Shown here: piece by piece, positions 15,881 to 23,333 of the stretch
Layout: each line of letters opens with the position of its first letter
Position numbering within the stretch: the stretch's first letter is position 1
Assembly: GCF_006539865.1 (NCBI RefSeq)
Contig: NZ_BJNV01000057.1
Span: forward strand, 1 to 33,442
Direction: 5' to 3'
Source of the DNA: Zoogloea ramigera
GTDB taxonomy: Bacteria; Pseudomonadota; Gammaproteobacteria; Burkholderiales; Rhodocyclaceae
DNA length: 33,442 bases
Notes under the pieces: generated by a model
Told to the model about the DNA's origin: nothing
The model's input: only the letters and a program-made list of their open reading frames with translations
The model's database searches: none
Position numbers and translations under genes: made by a program

Positions 15881-15905
15881 TCGGGTTAGCGCAGCGTAAC
15901 CCGAC
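15876..15905 (+). repeat. REP-like palindrome with GTAG head
   Basis: GTAG (15876-15879) precedes a perfect 9-bp stem, GTCGGGTTA (15880-15888) and TAACCCGAC (15897-15905), with an 8-nt loop. A GTAG-type head before a stem is characteristic of REP elements mobilised by RAYT transposases. Confidence 0.7.
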
Positions 15906-15925
15906 ATCGCCTCGATACACTCCGC

Positions 15926-15947
15926 GTGCGACTGAAGTCGCACCTAC
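15926..15947 (-). repeat. Second REP-like palindrome with GTAG head, opposite orientation
   Basis: On the minus strand GTAG (15947-15944) precedes GTGCGACT / AGTCGCAC, a perfect 8-bp stem with a 2-nt loop. Together with the plus-strand element it makes a head-out pair, as in REPINs. Outer arms TCGCCTCGA (15907-15915) and TCGAGGCGA (15972-15980) enclose it, so a larger cruciform is possible. Confidence 0.68.
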
Positions 15948-15986
15948 AGCAGCGACAGGGGCGTCGCGGTGTCGAGGCGACTACAC

Positions 15987-16832
15987 TCAGCCCGCGACCA
16001 CCCGCTGGCGCTGGCGGCCGAGGCCGCTGATGCCCAGCTCGACCACATCGCCGGCCTTCAGGAAGCGCGGCGGTTTGAAGCCCATACCCACCCCCGGCGG
16101 GGTGCCGGTGATGATCAAATCGCCCGGCTCCAAGGTCATCACCTGGCTGCAGCGGGCGACGACTTCGGCGCACGAGAAGATCATCAGCCGGCTGTTGCCG
16201 GTCTGCATGCGCTCGCCGTTCACATCGAGCCACAGGTCGAGGTTCTGCGGGTCGGGCACCTCGTCGGGGGTCACCAGCCACGGGCCGACCGGGCCGAAGC
16301 TGTCGAAGCCCTTGCCCTTGCCCCACTGGCCGCCGCTCTTCTCGAGCTGCCAGCTGCGCTCGGACACATCGTTGGCCACGCAGAAGCCGGCCACGTGGGA
16401 GAGCGCCGCGTCGGCGCTCACCTTGCGGGCCTGGCTGCCGATCACGATGCCCAGCTCCACCTCCCAGTCGAGGCGGGTGAAGCCCTCCGGCGGCACGATG
16501 TCGTCGTCGGGGCCGGCGAGGCAGCTCGTCCACTTGGGAAACATCACCGGCTCGGCGGGCACCGGCATGCCGGACTCCACCGCGTGGTCGTGGTAGTTGA
16601 GGCCGATCGCGATGTATTTGGGCGTGCCGTTCCAGGGCACGCCGAGGCGCGGGCTACCCTCCACCTTGGGCAGGCGGGCGGGGTCGATGGCCTTCAGCAC
16701 CTCCAGCGCGGCGGGCGCCAGGGTGCGCGGGGTGATGTCGTCGAGCAGGCCCGACAGGTCGCGGATGTTGCCGTCGGCGTCCAGCAGGCCGGGTTTCTCA
16801 AAGCCCTTGGGGCCATAACGCAGCAACTTCAT
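15987..16832 (-). CDS. Fumarylacetoacetate hydrolase family protein
   Basis: A cytoplasmic metal-dependent enzyme that cleaves or isomerises a 2-oxo acid side chain. The 281 residues have the short FAH-family plan: small N-terminal domain (1-70), then the catalytic barrel with YIAIGLNYHDHA, acidic metal ligands in DWEVELGIVIG, ANDVSERSWQ, the KGFDSFGPVGPWLVT segment and DLIITGTPPGVGMG. Members of this group include ureidoglycolate lyase, 2-hydroxyhepta-2,4-dienedioate isomerase and acylpyruvate hydrolases; sequence alone does not say which. GGGAGG lies 6 nt before the ATG. It starts 12 nt after the purT stop and is the last gene of that operon, a functional link I cannot explain. Confidence 0.9.
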   Translation of the reverse strand: MKLLRYGPKGFEKPGLLDADGNIRDLSGLLDDITPRTLAPAALEVLKAIDPARLPKVEGSPRLGVPWNGTPKYIAIGLNYHDHAVESGMPVPAEPVMFPKWTSCLAGPDDDIVPPEGFTRLDWEVELGIVIGSQARKVSADAALSHVAGFCVANDVSERSWQLEKSGGQWGKGKGFDSFGPVGPWLVTPDEVPDPQNLDLWLDVNGERMQTGNSRLMIFSCAEVVARCSQVMTLEPGDLIITGTPPGVGMGFKPPRFLKAGDVVELGISGLGRQRQRVVAG

Positions 16833-16844
16833 GGCAAACCTCCC

Positions 16845-18059
16845 TCAGCCCTGCACCGGGCGGACCTTGCCGGCGGCCAGCTTGGCGCGGGCGCGGGCCT
16901 CGTCCACGTCGGCGCCGTTGGCCACCGCCACGCCCATGCGGCGGCGGGTGAAGGCCTCGGGCTTGCCGAACAGGCGGATGTCGCTGCGCGGCACCGTTAG
17001 CGCCTCGGCGACGCCCTCGAAGGCGATGCCGGCGGCCTCCATGCCGCCGTAGATCACCGCCGAGGCGCCCGGCTCCCGCAGGCTCACATCCACCGGCAGG
17101 CCGAGGATGGCGCGGGCGTGCAGCTCGAACTCCGAGAAGCGCTGGGAGCACAGGGTGACCAGGCCAGTGTCGTGGGGCCGCGGGCTGACCTCCGAGAACC
17201 ACACCTCGTCGCCCTTCACAAACAGCTCGACACCAAACAGCCCGCGCCCGCCCAGGTTGGCGGTAACGGCCCCGGCGATCTCGCGGGAGCGGGCCAGCGC
17301 CGCCGGGCTCATGGCCTGGGGCTGCCACGACTCCACGTAGTCGCCCGACACCTGCACGTGGCCGATCGGGTCGCAAAAATAGGTCTGCACCGCGCCGCTG
17401 GCGTCGCAGGCGCGCACGGTGAGCTGGGTGATCTCGTAGTCGAAGTCGATGAAGCCTTCGACGATCACCCGGCCCTGGTTAACGCGCCCGCCGGCGGCGG
17501 CGTAGTCCCAGGCCTTCTGCACGTCGGCCGGCCCCTTGAGCAGCGACTGCCCCTTGCCCGACGACGACATCACCGGCTTGACGATGCACGGGTAGCCAAT
17601 CGCCGGCGCGCCGTCGCTGCCGTCGATGGCGGCCTGCAGCTCGGCCAGCGAGTCGGCAAAACGATAGGGCGAGGTGGGAAGGCCAAGCTCTTCGGCGGCC
17701 AGGCGGCGGATGCCCTCGCGGTTCATCGTGAGCTGGGCGGCGCGGGCGGTGGGAATCACCTCGGCCAGGCCCTCGGCCTCGATCTGCACCAGCATGTCGG
17801 TGGCGATGGCCTCGATCTCGGGCACGATCAGGTGGGGCTTCTCCTGCTCGACCAGCGCCCGCAGCGCCGCGCCGTCGGTCATCGCGATCACGTGGGCGCG
17901 GTGGGCCACCTGGTGGCCGGGGGCGTTGGGGTAGCGGTCCACGGCAATCGTCTCGACGCCCAGCCGCTGCAGGGCGATCAGGACTTCCTTGCCCAGCTCG
18001 CCGGAGCCGAGAAGCATCACGCGCAGGGCGCTGGGGGAAAGGGGGGTACCGAGTTTCAT
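16845..18059 (-). CDS. purT: Formate-dependent phosphoribosylglycinamide formyltransferase
   Basis: Makes formyl-GAR from GAR, formate and ATP in the third step of purine synthesis, replacing folate-dependent PurN. The 404 residues match PurT (E. coli about 392): N-terminal pre-ATP-grasp domain with [43 protein letters not shown], the ATP-grasp domain with [15 protein letters not shown] and [15 protein letters not shown], metal-binding [25 protein letters not shown], and the C-terminal domain with IYGGMEA and GKPEA. Its ATG overlaps the stop codon of the upstream exported-protein gene (ATGA), so translation is probably coupled. Confidence 0.97.
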   Translation of the reverse strand: MKLGTPLSPSALRVMLLGSGELGKEVLIALQRLGVETIAVDRYPNAPGHQVAHRAHVIAMTDGAALRALVEQEKPHLIVPEIEAIATDMLVQIEAEGLAEVIPTARAAQLTMNREGIRRLAAEELGLPTSPYRFADSLAELQAAIDGSDGAPAIGYPCIVKPVMSSSGKGQSLLKGPADVQKAWDYAAAGGRVNQGRVIVEGFIDFDYEITQLTVRACDASGAVQTYFCDPIGHVQVSGDYVESWQPQAMSPAALARSREIAGAVTANLGGRGLFGVELFVKGDEVWFSEVSPRPHDTGLVTLCSQRFSEFELHARAILGLPVDVSLREPGASAVIYGGMEAAGIAFEGVAEALTVPRSDIRLFGKPEAFTRRRMGVAVANGADVDEARARAKLAAGKVRPVQG

Positions 18060-18598
18060 GGAGCGCTCCGGTTGTGTGTGAGGGAAGGCCGCGATGATAG
18101 CACCGGGCGAATTCCCGCCATCCCGGCGGCTTCGATCGCACCAAGCGTCGAGATACGCCCGCCATCGTCGAGGCGAAGGACATTGCCCTCCCGCCCCAGA
18201 CGAGGCGATTCGACCTGCAGATCAAGGATGATCGATGCCCCATCGCAATAAAGCCCATGGGCTGTTGCGATCTCGATCCGGTCGGTCACCGTCAGCCTGC
18301 GGTCAAGGACAATGAGCTGATTCACACCGCGCGGGCTCGGTCCGCCGCGGACCAACTCCCGCGTCTCCACTACATGAAAGACAACACCACGAGGACTGCG
18401 GGCCTCGCAGAGCAAGCCCAGGTGCACCAGCGCTCGCAAGGGGTCGATTACTTTCTGGCGAACCAACGCGGGATGGACGATCCGGTAGAAATCCTCCCAG
18501 GACGAAAGCCGCCCGGTCGGCGCTGCCCCGACCGGAGGCGCCACGAGCACCACTGACGCAATCAATGCAGCGACGAGGAGACGGACAGGCATGGGCAT
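18056..18598 (-). CDS. Small exported protein, candidate partner or immunity protein
   Basis: Family not recognised. The 180-residue precursor starts with a basic end and a hydrophobic Sec signal ([20 protein letters not shown], cleavage near residue 26), so the mature protein should be periplasmic. It contains just two Cys (64 and 118), fitting one disulphide, and alternates beta-rich segments ([30 protein letters not shown]). Its ATG shares a base with the stop codon of the transglycosylase gene (TGATG), and its stop overlaps purT (ATGA). Tight pairing of a signal-less peptidoglycan enzyme with a secreted small protein is the usual layout of a secreted effector and its periplasmic immunity protein; that is inference. 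GC content appears lower than in the purT gene. ATG 18598 is preferred over upstream frame-open sequence because the signal begins there. Confidence 0.72.
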   Translation of the reverse strand: MPMPVRLLVAALIASVVLVAPPVGAAPTGRLSSWEDFYRIVHPALVRQKVIDPLRALVHLGLLCEARSPRGVVFHVVETRELVRGGPSPRGVNQLIVLDRRLTVTDRIEIATAHGLYCDGASIILDLQVESPRLGREGNVLRLDDGGRISTLGAIEAAGMAGIRPVLSSRPSLTHNRSAP

Positions 18599-19344
18599 CA
18601 CCGTTTCAGGCGGGGAAAGAGATTGGCGACAAAAGCCAGCTTGTCGGCGTAAGCCGGGTCGCCCCCACCGTTGTAGCGCGCGGCAATGGTGACGAAATCC
18701 CACTTGCGCCAACCCACGATAACGCGCCCTGTTCTCGTCTTGCGGTATCTCAGCTTCTCGCCGACCCGCAACTGCGTGGTGGAGACCTCGCTACGAAATT
18801 TCTTCAGCTCGTCGATACTTGTCCCGACCCGCCGAGCAATCCGCTCAAGACTGTCACCATGCACGACCGTCACGCTATGGATGGTTTGGTCGGATTCGTC
18901 CGGAACAGTCTGAACATCGAACTTCGCCATGCGCGTAAAAAGATAGGCGATCGCAGCACGTATGTTGAGCTCTGGCGAGTCGATGGACTGGGTCCGGATT
19001 GCATTGAACAGCTTCGGGCTCATCACGGGGACGCTTCCCTCGGCACCACTTTTAAGCACACCGTAGGCTGCATCGCCAGGGTTGCCGATCTGCATCGGAC
19101 GTGTCTTCCAGCATGCCTGACGGGGTCCGCCGCTTTCCACCCACAACATGGCCTTCACCAGCGTCCAGTCGACGCAAACATATCCGCTGGCGGTGTTTTC
19201 GATGAAACGCGGGTTGTAACCTGCCTCCTGAGCGGAGCAGACACACTCACCGACTTCAGACCGGATCAGAGTGTCGTAAGCATCCCACTCACGATTGCTC
19301 AGACCATCCTCAACGGTATCGATCCACTTCTGGGATAGCGCCAT
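18598..19344 (-). CDS. Lytic transglycosylase-like protein with nested LysM domain
   Basis: Probably cuts peptidoglycan glycan strands. The 248 residues show transglycosylase/lysozyme motifs: catalytic Glu70 in MLWVESGG, PMQIGNPGD (83-91), helix NIRAAIAYL (127-135) and late motif ARYNGGGDPAYADKL (222-236). Between the last two lies a LysM peptidoglycan-binding domain (about 155-202, HSVTVVHGDSLERIARRVGTS), so LysM is inserted inside the catalytic fold, not attached to an end. No signal peptide or membrane segment is present, unlike housekeeping transglycosylases, so export would need another machine such as type VI secretion. Five Cys are present. Codon use and GC differ from the GC-rich flanks. 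GGGGGG lies about 5 nt before the ATG. Next gene overlaps (TGATG). Confidence 0.85.
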   Translation of the reverse strand: MALSQKWIDTVEDGLSNREWDAYDTLIRSEVGECVCSAQEAGYNPRFIENTASGYVCVDWTLVKAMLWVESGGPRQACWKTRPMQIGNPGDAAYGVLKSGAEGSVPVMSPKLFNAIRTQSIDSPELNIRAAIAYLFTRMAKFDVQTVPDESDQTIHSVTVVHGDSLERIARRVGTSIDELKKFRSEVSTTQLRVGEKLRYRKTRTGRVIVGWRKWDFVTIAARYNGGGDPAYADKLAFVANLFPRLKR

Positions 19345-19484
19345 AACACCCCCCGAAGAAAGCTGTCGAGTTCATCAGTTGGTCATGATCCCACGCCATG
19401 ACGCCCCCGAAAAGCCGTAACGCAGGACAATTCTGGCCGCTTCTGGACCTGCGTTGCCGATGAAGCATTCGGGCCGCCAGCGGC

Positions 19485-19490
19485 TACAAT
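19485..19490 (+). promoter_or_regulatory. Candidate -10 box (TACAAT) of mutL
   Basis: TACAAT 27 nt before the mutL ATG, in the divergent region 19345-19517. No clear -35 at 16-18 nt. The mutL ribosome-binding site AGGAAG follows at about 19506-19511. Confidence 0.45.
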
Positions 19491-19517
19491 CCGCCCCCTG
19501 CCGTCCAGGAAGCCGCC

Positions 19518-21341
19518 ATGCCCATCCACCTCCTCCCCGACCACCTCATCAACCAGATCGCCGCCGGCGAGGTCGTCGAGCGGCCCGCCTCGGTGCTGAA
19601 GGAAGTGCTCGAGAACGCCATGGATGCCGGCTCGACGGCGGTCGAGGTGCAGCTCGAGCAAGGCGGCGTGCGGCGCATCCGGGTGGCCGACGACGGCTGC
19701 GGCATCCCGAAGGATGAGCTGCCGCTGGCCCTCGAGCGCCACGCCACCAGCAAGATCGCCAGCCTCGACGACCTGGAGCACGTGGGCACCATGGGCTTCC
19801 GCGGCGAGGCCCTGGCGGCCATCGCCGCGGTGTCGCGGATGAGCATCACCAGCCGCTTCGACGGCGCACCCCACGCCTGGCGCATCGACGCCGACCCGCG
19901 TGAGCTCTCCCCGGCGGCCCTCAACCACGGCACGGTGGTGGACGTGGCCGACCTCTATTTCAACACCCCGGCCCGGCGCAAGTTCCTGAAGAGCGAGGGC
20001 ACCGAGTTTGCCCACTGCGACGACGTCTTCCGCCGCCTCGCCCTGGCCCGCCCCGACGTGGCGCTGCAGCTCAGCCACAACGGGCGGGTCAGCCTGCGCC
20101 TGCCCTCCGGCCGCCGCGAGGCCCGCGTGCGCTCGCTGCTGGGCGACGACTTTTTGAACGCCGCACGCCTCGTCGAGGCCGACGCCGGCCCGCTCCGCCT
20201 CACCGGCTACGCCTCGCTGCCGGCCTACTCGCGCAGCAGCCGCGACGCCCAGTTCTTTTACGTGAACGGCCGCTTCGTGCGCGACAAGCTGCTCACCCAC
20301 GCCATCCGCGAGGCCTACGCCGACATCCTCCACGGCAGCCGCCACCCGGCCTACGTTCTGTTCCTCGAGCTCGACCCCTACGGCGTGGACGTGAACGTGC
20401 ACCCGGCCAAGATCGAGGTGCGCTTCCGCGACTCACGGGCCGTGCATCAGTTTGTGTACCACGCCCTCAAGCGCACGCTGGCGGCCTCCGGCGCCGGTGG
20501 CCTGGCCGATGAGGCCAGCCGGCCCGAAGCCCCCGCACCCACCGGCGCCCCGGCGGCGCAGCCAAGCCATCACTACCCGCCGCCCCAGCAGGGCCGGCTG
20601 GCGATGGAGCCGGCCGCGCGGGCCTACTTCGACTTCGCCGCCTCGGCGCGGCCCGAGCCCGCCGCCCCCCAGGCCGGTTTCATTCCCACCGCCTTCGCCC
20701 CGCGCGCCGGCACGCCCCAACCCGCCACCACCGCTCCGGCAATGCCCGCCGGCGACCTCGCCCCACCCCTCGGCTACGCGCTGGCCCAGCTCCACGGCGT
20801 GTACATCCTGGCCCAGAACGAGGCCGGGCTGATCCTCGTCGACATGCACGCCGCCCACGAGCGCATCCTCTACGAGCGCCTCAAGACCCTGCTCGACGGC
20901 ACGCCCGGCGTGCAGCGCCTGCTGATCCCGGCGGTGTTCGGCGTCGGCGCCAAGGACATGGCCAGCGCCGAGGAGCACGCCGAGCTGCTCGAGCGCATGG
21001 GCTTCGAGATCGCCCCGGCCGGCCCCTCCGAGCTCGCGGTGCGCAGCGTGCCGGCCCTGCTGGCCGCCGCGCCGGTGGGCGAGCTGGTGCGCTCGCTGCT
21101 CGCCGAGCTGCGCGACTACCCGGCCACCGAGGTCATCACCGCCCGCCGCAACGAGCTCCTCGCCACCATGGCCTGCCACGGCGCGGTGCGCGCCAACCGC
21201 AGCCTGACGCTCCCCGAGATGAACGCGCTGCTCCGCGAGATGGAAGCCACCGAGCGCGCCGACCAGTGCAACCACGGCCGCCCCACCTGGACGGCCCTCA
21301 CGATGGCCGATCTGGACAAGCTCTTCCTGCGCGGGCGCTGA
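19518..21341 (+). CDS. mutL: DNA mismatch repair protein MutL
   Basis: Couples mismatch recognition by MutS to strand incision. Of 607 residues, the N-terminal GHKL ATPase shows INQIAAGEVVERPASVLKE, ENAMDAGS, the DDGCGI box, TSKI, and GFRGEALAAIAAVS (about 93-106); a Pro/Ala-rich linker (about 330-410) follows; the C-terminal dimerisation domain contains DMHAAHERILYE (Asp442), the metal-binding nuclease motif DQHAx2Ex4E with Gln replaced by Met, plus ACHGAVRA and CNHGRPTW. The protein therefore belongs to the nicking MutLs of bacteria without MutH. ATG 19518 has AGGAAG 6 nt upstream. Its stop is followed by a GC hairpin. Confidence 0.97.
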   Translation: MPIHLLPDHLINQIAAGEVVERPASVLKEVLENAMDAGSTAVEVQLEQGGVRRIRVADDGCGIPKDELPLALERHATSKIASLDDLEHVGTMGFRGEALAAIAAVSRMSITSRFDGAPHAWRIDADPRELSPAALNHGTVVDVADLYFNTPARRKFLKSEGTEFAHCDDVFRRLALARPDVALQLSHNGRVSLRLPSGRREARVRSLLGDDFLNAARLVEADAGPLRLTGYASLPAYSRSSRDAQFFYVNGRFVRDKLLTHAIREAYADILHGSRHPAYVLFLELDPYGVDVNVHPAKIEVRFRDSRAVHQFVYHALKRTLAASGAGGLADEASRPEAPAPTGAPAAQPSHHYPPPQQGRLAMEPAARAYFDFAASARPEPAAPQAGFIPTAFAPRAGTPQPATTAPAMPAGDLAPPLGYALAQLHGVYILAQNEAGLILVDMHAAHERILYERLKTLLDGTPGVQRLLIPAVFGVGAKDMASAEEHAELLERMGFEIAPAGPSELAVRSVPALLAAAPVGELVRSLLAELRDYPATEVITARRNELLATMACHGAVRANRSLTLPEMNALLREMEATERADQCNHGRPTWTALTMADLDKLFLRGR

Positions 21342-21350
21342 GTTTAAACG

Positions 21351-21364
21351 CGGGCCTCGGCCCG
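21351..21364 (+). terminator. GC hairpin after mutL
   Basis: CGGGC (21351-21355) and GCCCG (21360-21364) with a CTCG tetraloop, ten bases after the mutL stop. No U-tract. The mutL-to-riboswitch gap holds no other gene. Confidence 0.4.
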
Positions 21365-21448
21365 GTCGGCGCCCGCAACCCCGCGCCGGAAAATCCACAG
21401 CAGCACCTGCGCACCGACGCCCACGCCGCATGAATATGCAGCTCGGGC

Positions 21449-21478
21449 TTGCCGCTGCACAGCACATGCGGTTAGACT
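21449..21478 (+). promoter_or_regulatory. Promoter of the cobalamin operon
   Basis: TTGCCG (21449-21454), 18 nt, TAGACT (21473-21478). The predicted start near 21485 coincides with the first bases of the riboswitch, which supports the assignment. Confidence 0.5.
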
Positions 21479-21483
21479 CCGCG

Positions 21484-21682
21484 CCGTTACGGGTGCCGAC
21501 CCCGCGTCTGCGGGTGAGGTGAAACGGGAAGTCCGGTGACGTCGGGAGCACGCTCTCCCCGACCATTCCGGCGCAGCCCCCGCTGCTGTAAGCCTGACGA
21601 ATCTGCTTTACGCCACTGTGTGCTCGCACGCGGGAAGGTTGGCAGAAGAGGATGAAGGCGAGCCAGAAGACCGGCCTGTGAC
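21484..21682 (+). ncRNA. Cobalamin (adenosylcobalamin) riboswitch
   Basis: The class is recognisable by conserved blocks in the right order: ACGGGTGCC, GAGGTGAAACGGGAAGTCCGGTG (21516-21538), GCGCAGCCCCCGCTGCTGTAAGC (21571-21593; the B12 box), GCCACTG (21612-21618), CGGGAAGGTTGGC (21631-21643) and GCGAGCCAGAAGACCGGCC (21658-21676). It senses cobalamin and normally lowers expression of downstream synthesis and transport genes when the vitamin is plentiful, consistent with the operon that follows. Edges are approximate. Confidence 0.95.
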
Positions 21683-21710
21683 GTTATGGTGTGGTATGGC
21701 CCCGGGGTGT

Positions 21711-21737
21711 GGGCAGAGCCGACCGATGGGCTTGCCC
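21711..21737 (+). promoter_or_regulatory. Bulged hairpin in the leader after the riboswitch
   Basis: GGGCAGAGCC (21711-21720) and GGGCTTGCCC (21728-21737) pair with one bulge around a 7-nt loop. It is a candidate part of the expression platform. No U-tract follows, so Rho-dependent or translational control is also possible. The rest of the leader to 21896 shows no gene. Confidence 0.4.
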
Positions 21738-21896
21738 GACCATTGCCGTCCGTCCCGTTCCCGCTGCATCTCCCGGAACCGCTGCCGCCCCTGGTCCGCG
21801 CTCGCCCGGTCACCGGTCCGTCTTTCCGTTGCAGGCTGCTTCTGCGCGCCCCGATGTCTTGCCGCACTTCGTCCAATCGTCACGAAGGGAAGCAAC

Positions 21897-22535
21897 ATGC
21901 ACATCGAACCGGGGTACGTCGCCAGTGCCAAGATCCTCACCGCCAACATCGCCGCCGCGGCATTGCTCGGCAGCCAGTCCGTCCATCTCCTCAAAGCACC
22001 GCCGCTCGTCGTCCGCAGCCTGATCGCGGGCCTGCTGTTCACGCTTTTCATGCAGGCCTTCCACCTTCCTGTGGGGCCGTCCGAGCTGCACTTCCTGGGC
22101 GCCATGCCGCTCTACCTGGCCCTGGGCTTCGTGCCGGCCCTGTTCGGCTTCGCCATCGGCCTGCTCGCCCAGGGGCTGCTGTTTGCGCCGGCCGATCTCG
22201 TGCACCTCGGCGTGAACACCCTGTCCCTCGGCGTGCCGCTGCTGCTGGTGCATGCGACCCTCGGCAAGCGCCTGCAGGCGGCCCGGGCGCGGCTCGATAT
22301 CCGCGGCATCCTCAAGCTCGACGCCGCGTTTTATGGCGGGGTGACGCTGATGGTCGGCTTCTGGCTGGCCATCGGCGAGGTGGCCACGCCGCTGTCGGCC
22401 TGGCTGGCGTTTGCCTCGTCCTACGCCGCCATCGTGGCCGTCGAGCCGCTGGTCACGCTGCTGCTGGTCTCCGCCATCGCCCGCCGGCAACACAGCGCCG
22501 CCGTGCGCTTGTGCTTCCAGCCCCAGGCGGTCTGA
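21897..22535 (+). CDS. cbiM: CbiM-like energy-coupling-factor transporter permease
   Basis: Likely the substrate-binding membrane part of a Co2+ (or Ni2+) uptake system in the inner membrane. The 212-residue product begins MHIEPGYV, comparable to the MHI N-terminus of CbiM, where His2 helps hold the metal after the N-terminus inserts into the transporter core. Hydrophobic segments include LIAGLLFTLFMQAF, AMPLYLALGFVPALFGFAIGLLAQGLLF, TLSLGVPLLLVHATL, VTLMVGFWLAIG and EPLVTLLLVSAIA. ATG 21897 is chosen for this N-terminus and for AAGGGA 6-10 nt upstream; the frame is open upstream into the riboswitch but not protein-like. No cbiN, cbiQ or cbiO follows, so it either works alone or shares an energising module elsewhere. 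Confidence 0.82.
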   Translation: MHIEPGYVASAKILTANIAAAALLGSQSVHLLKAPPLVVRSLIAGLLFTLFMQAFHLPVGPSELHFLGAMPLYLALGFVPALFGFAIGLLAQGLLFAPADLVHLGVNTLSLGVPLLLVHATLGKRLQAARARLDIRGILKLDAAFYGGVTLMVGFWLAIGEVATPLSAWLAFASSYAAIVAVEPLVTLLLVSAIARRQHSAAVRLCFQPQAV

Positions 22536-22538
22536 GCG

Positions 22539-23333
22539 ATGGCCGGCAAGGTCTGGTTCGTGGGTGCCGGCCCGGGCGACCCCGAGCTGCTCACAGTGAA
22601 AGGGCGCCGTCTGCTCGAAGGGGCAGGCGCGATCCTGTTCGCCGGCTCGCTGGTGGATCGGGCGGCCACCCTGTTCGCGCCGCCCGGCTGCGAGATCCGC
22701 GACTCGAAGGACATGACGCTGGAAGAGATGAGCGCCTGGCTCGTCGAACAGAGCGCCCGCCACGCCTGCGTGGTGCGCCTGCAGACCGGCGACCCCGGCC
22801 TGTACGGCGCGCTGATCGAGATGAGCCGCCCGCTCGGCGCCGCCGGCATCGAGTGGGCGGTGGTGCCGGGCGTCTCGTCGGCCTTCGCGTCGGCGGCCGC
22901 CGCGGGCGAAACCCTGACCCTGCCGGAAGTCACCCAGACGGTGATCCTCACCCGCGTGGCCGGGCGCACCCCGATGCCACCGGGCGAGGACCTCGCCGCG
23001 CTCGCCGCCCACCGCACGACCCTGTGCATCTTTTTGTCGATCACCCTGCTGCATGAGGTCCAGCGCGCCCTGCGGGCCGCCGGCTGGCGCGAGGACGCGC
23101 CGATCCTGGTGGTCCAGAAGGCCAGCTGGCCCGGCGAGGAGAAGATCGTCCGCGGCACCCTCGCCGACATCAAGCAGCGCTGCCAGGCCGAGAAGATCGC
23201 CAGCCAGGCCATGATCATCGCCAGCCCCGCCCTGGGCGCCGCCGACTGGCCCACCCTCGCCCGCTCCAAGCTCTACGACCCCGCCTTCACGCACCGTTTC
23301 CGCAAGGCCACGGCGCAGGAGAACCCCGCATGA
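22539..23333 (+). CDS. cobM: Precorrin-4 / cobalt-precorrin-4 C11-methyltransferase
   Basis: Adds a SAM-derived methyl group at C11 of the ring-contracted intermediate. The 264 residues have the tetrapyrrole methylase fold: VWFVGAGPGDPELLTVKG (5-22), LFAGSLV, LQTGDPGLYGALIEM, VVPGVSSAFASAAAAGETLTLPEV and the late TRVAGRTPMP and VVQKASWPGEEKIVRGTL motifs of CbiF/CobM. It starts 3 nt after the permease stop and its own stop overlaps cbiX (ATGA). Given the cobalt-early pathway around it, cbiF is the equally suitable name. Confidence 0.95.
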   Translation: MAGKVWFVGAGPGDPELLTVKGRRLLEGAGAILFAGSLVDRAATLFAPPGCEIRDSKDMTLEEMSAWLVEQSARHACVVRLQTGDPGLYGALIEMSRPLGAAGIEWAVVPGVSSAFASAAAAGETLTLPEVTQTVILTRVAGRTPMPPGEDLAALAAHRTTLCIFLSITLLHEVQRALRAAGWREDAPILVVQKASWPGEEKIVRGTLADIKQRCQAEKIASQAMIIASPALGAADWPTLARSKLYDPAFTHRFRKATAQENPA

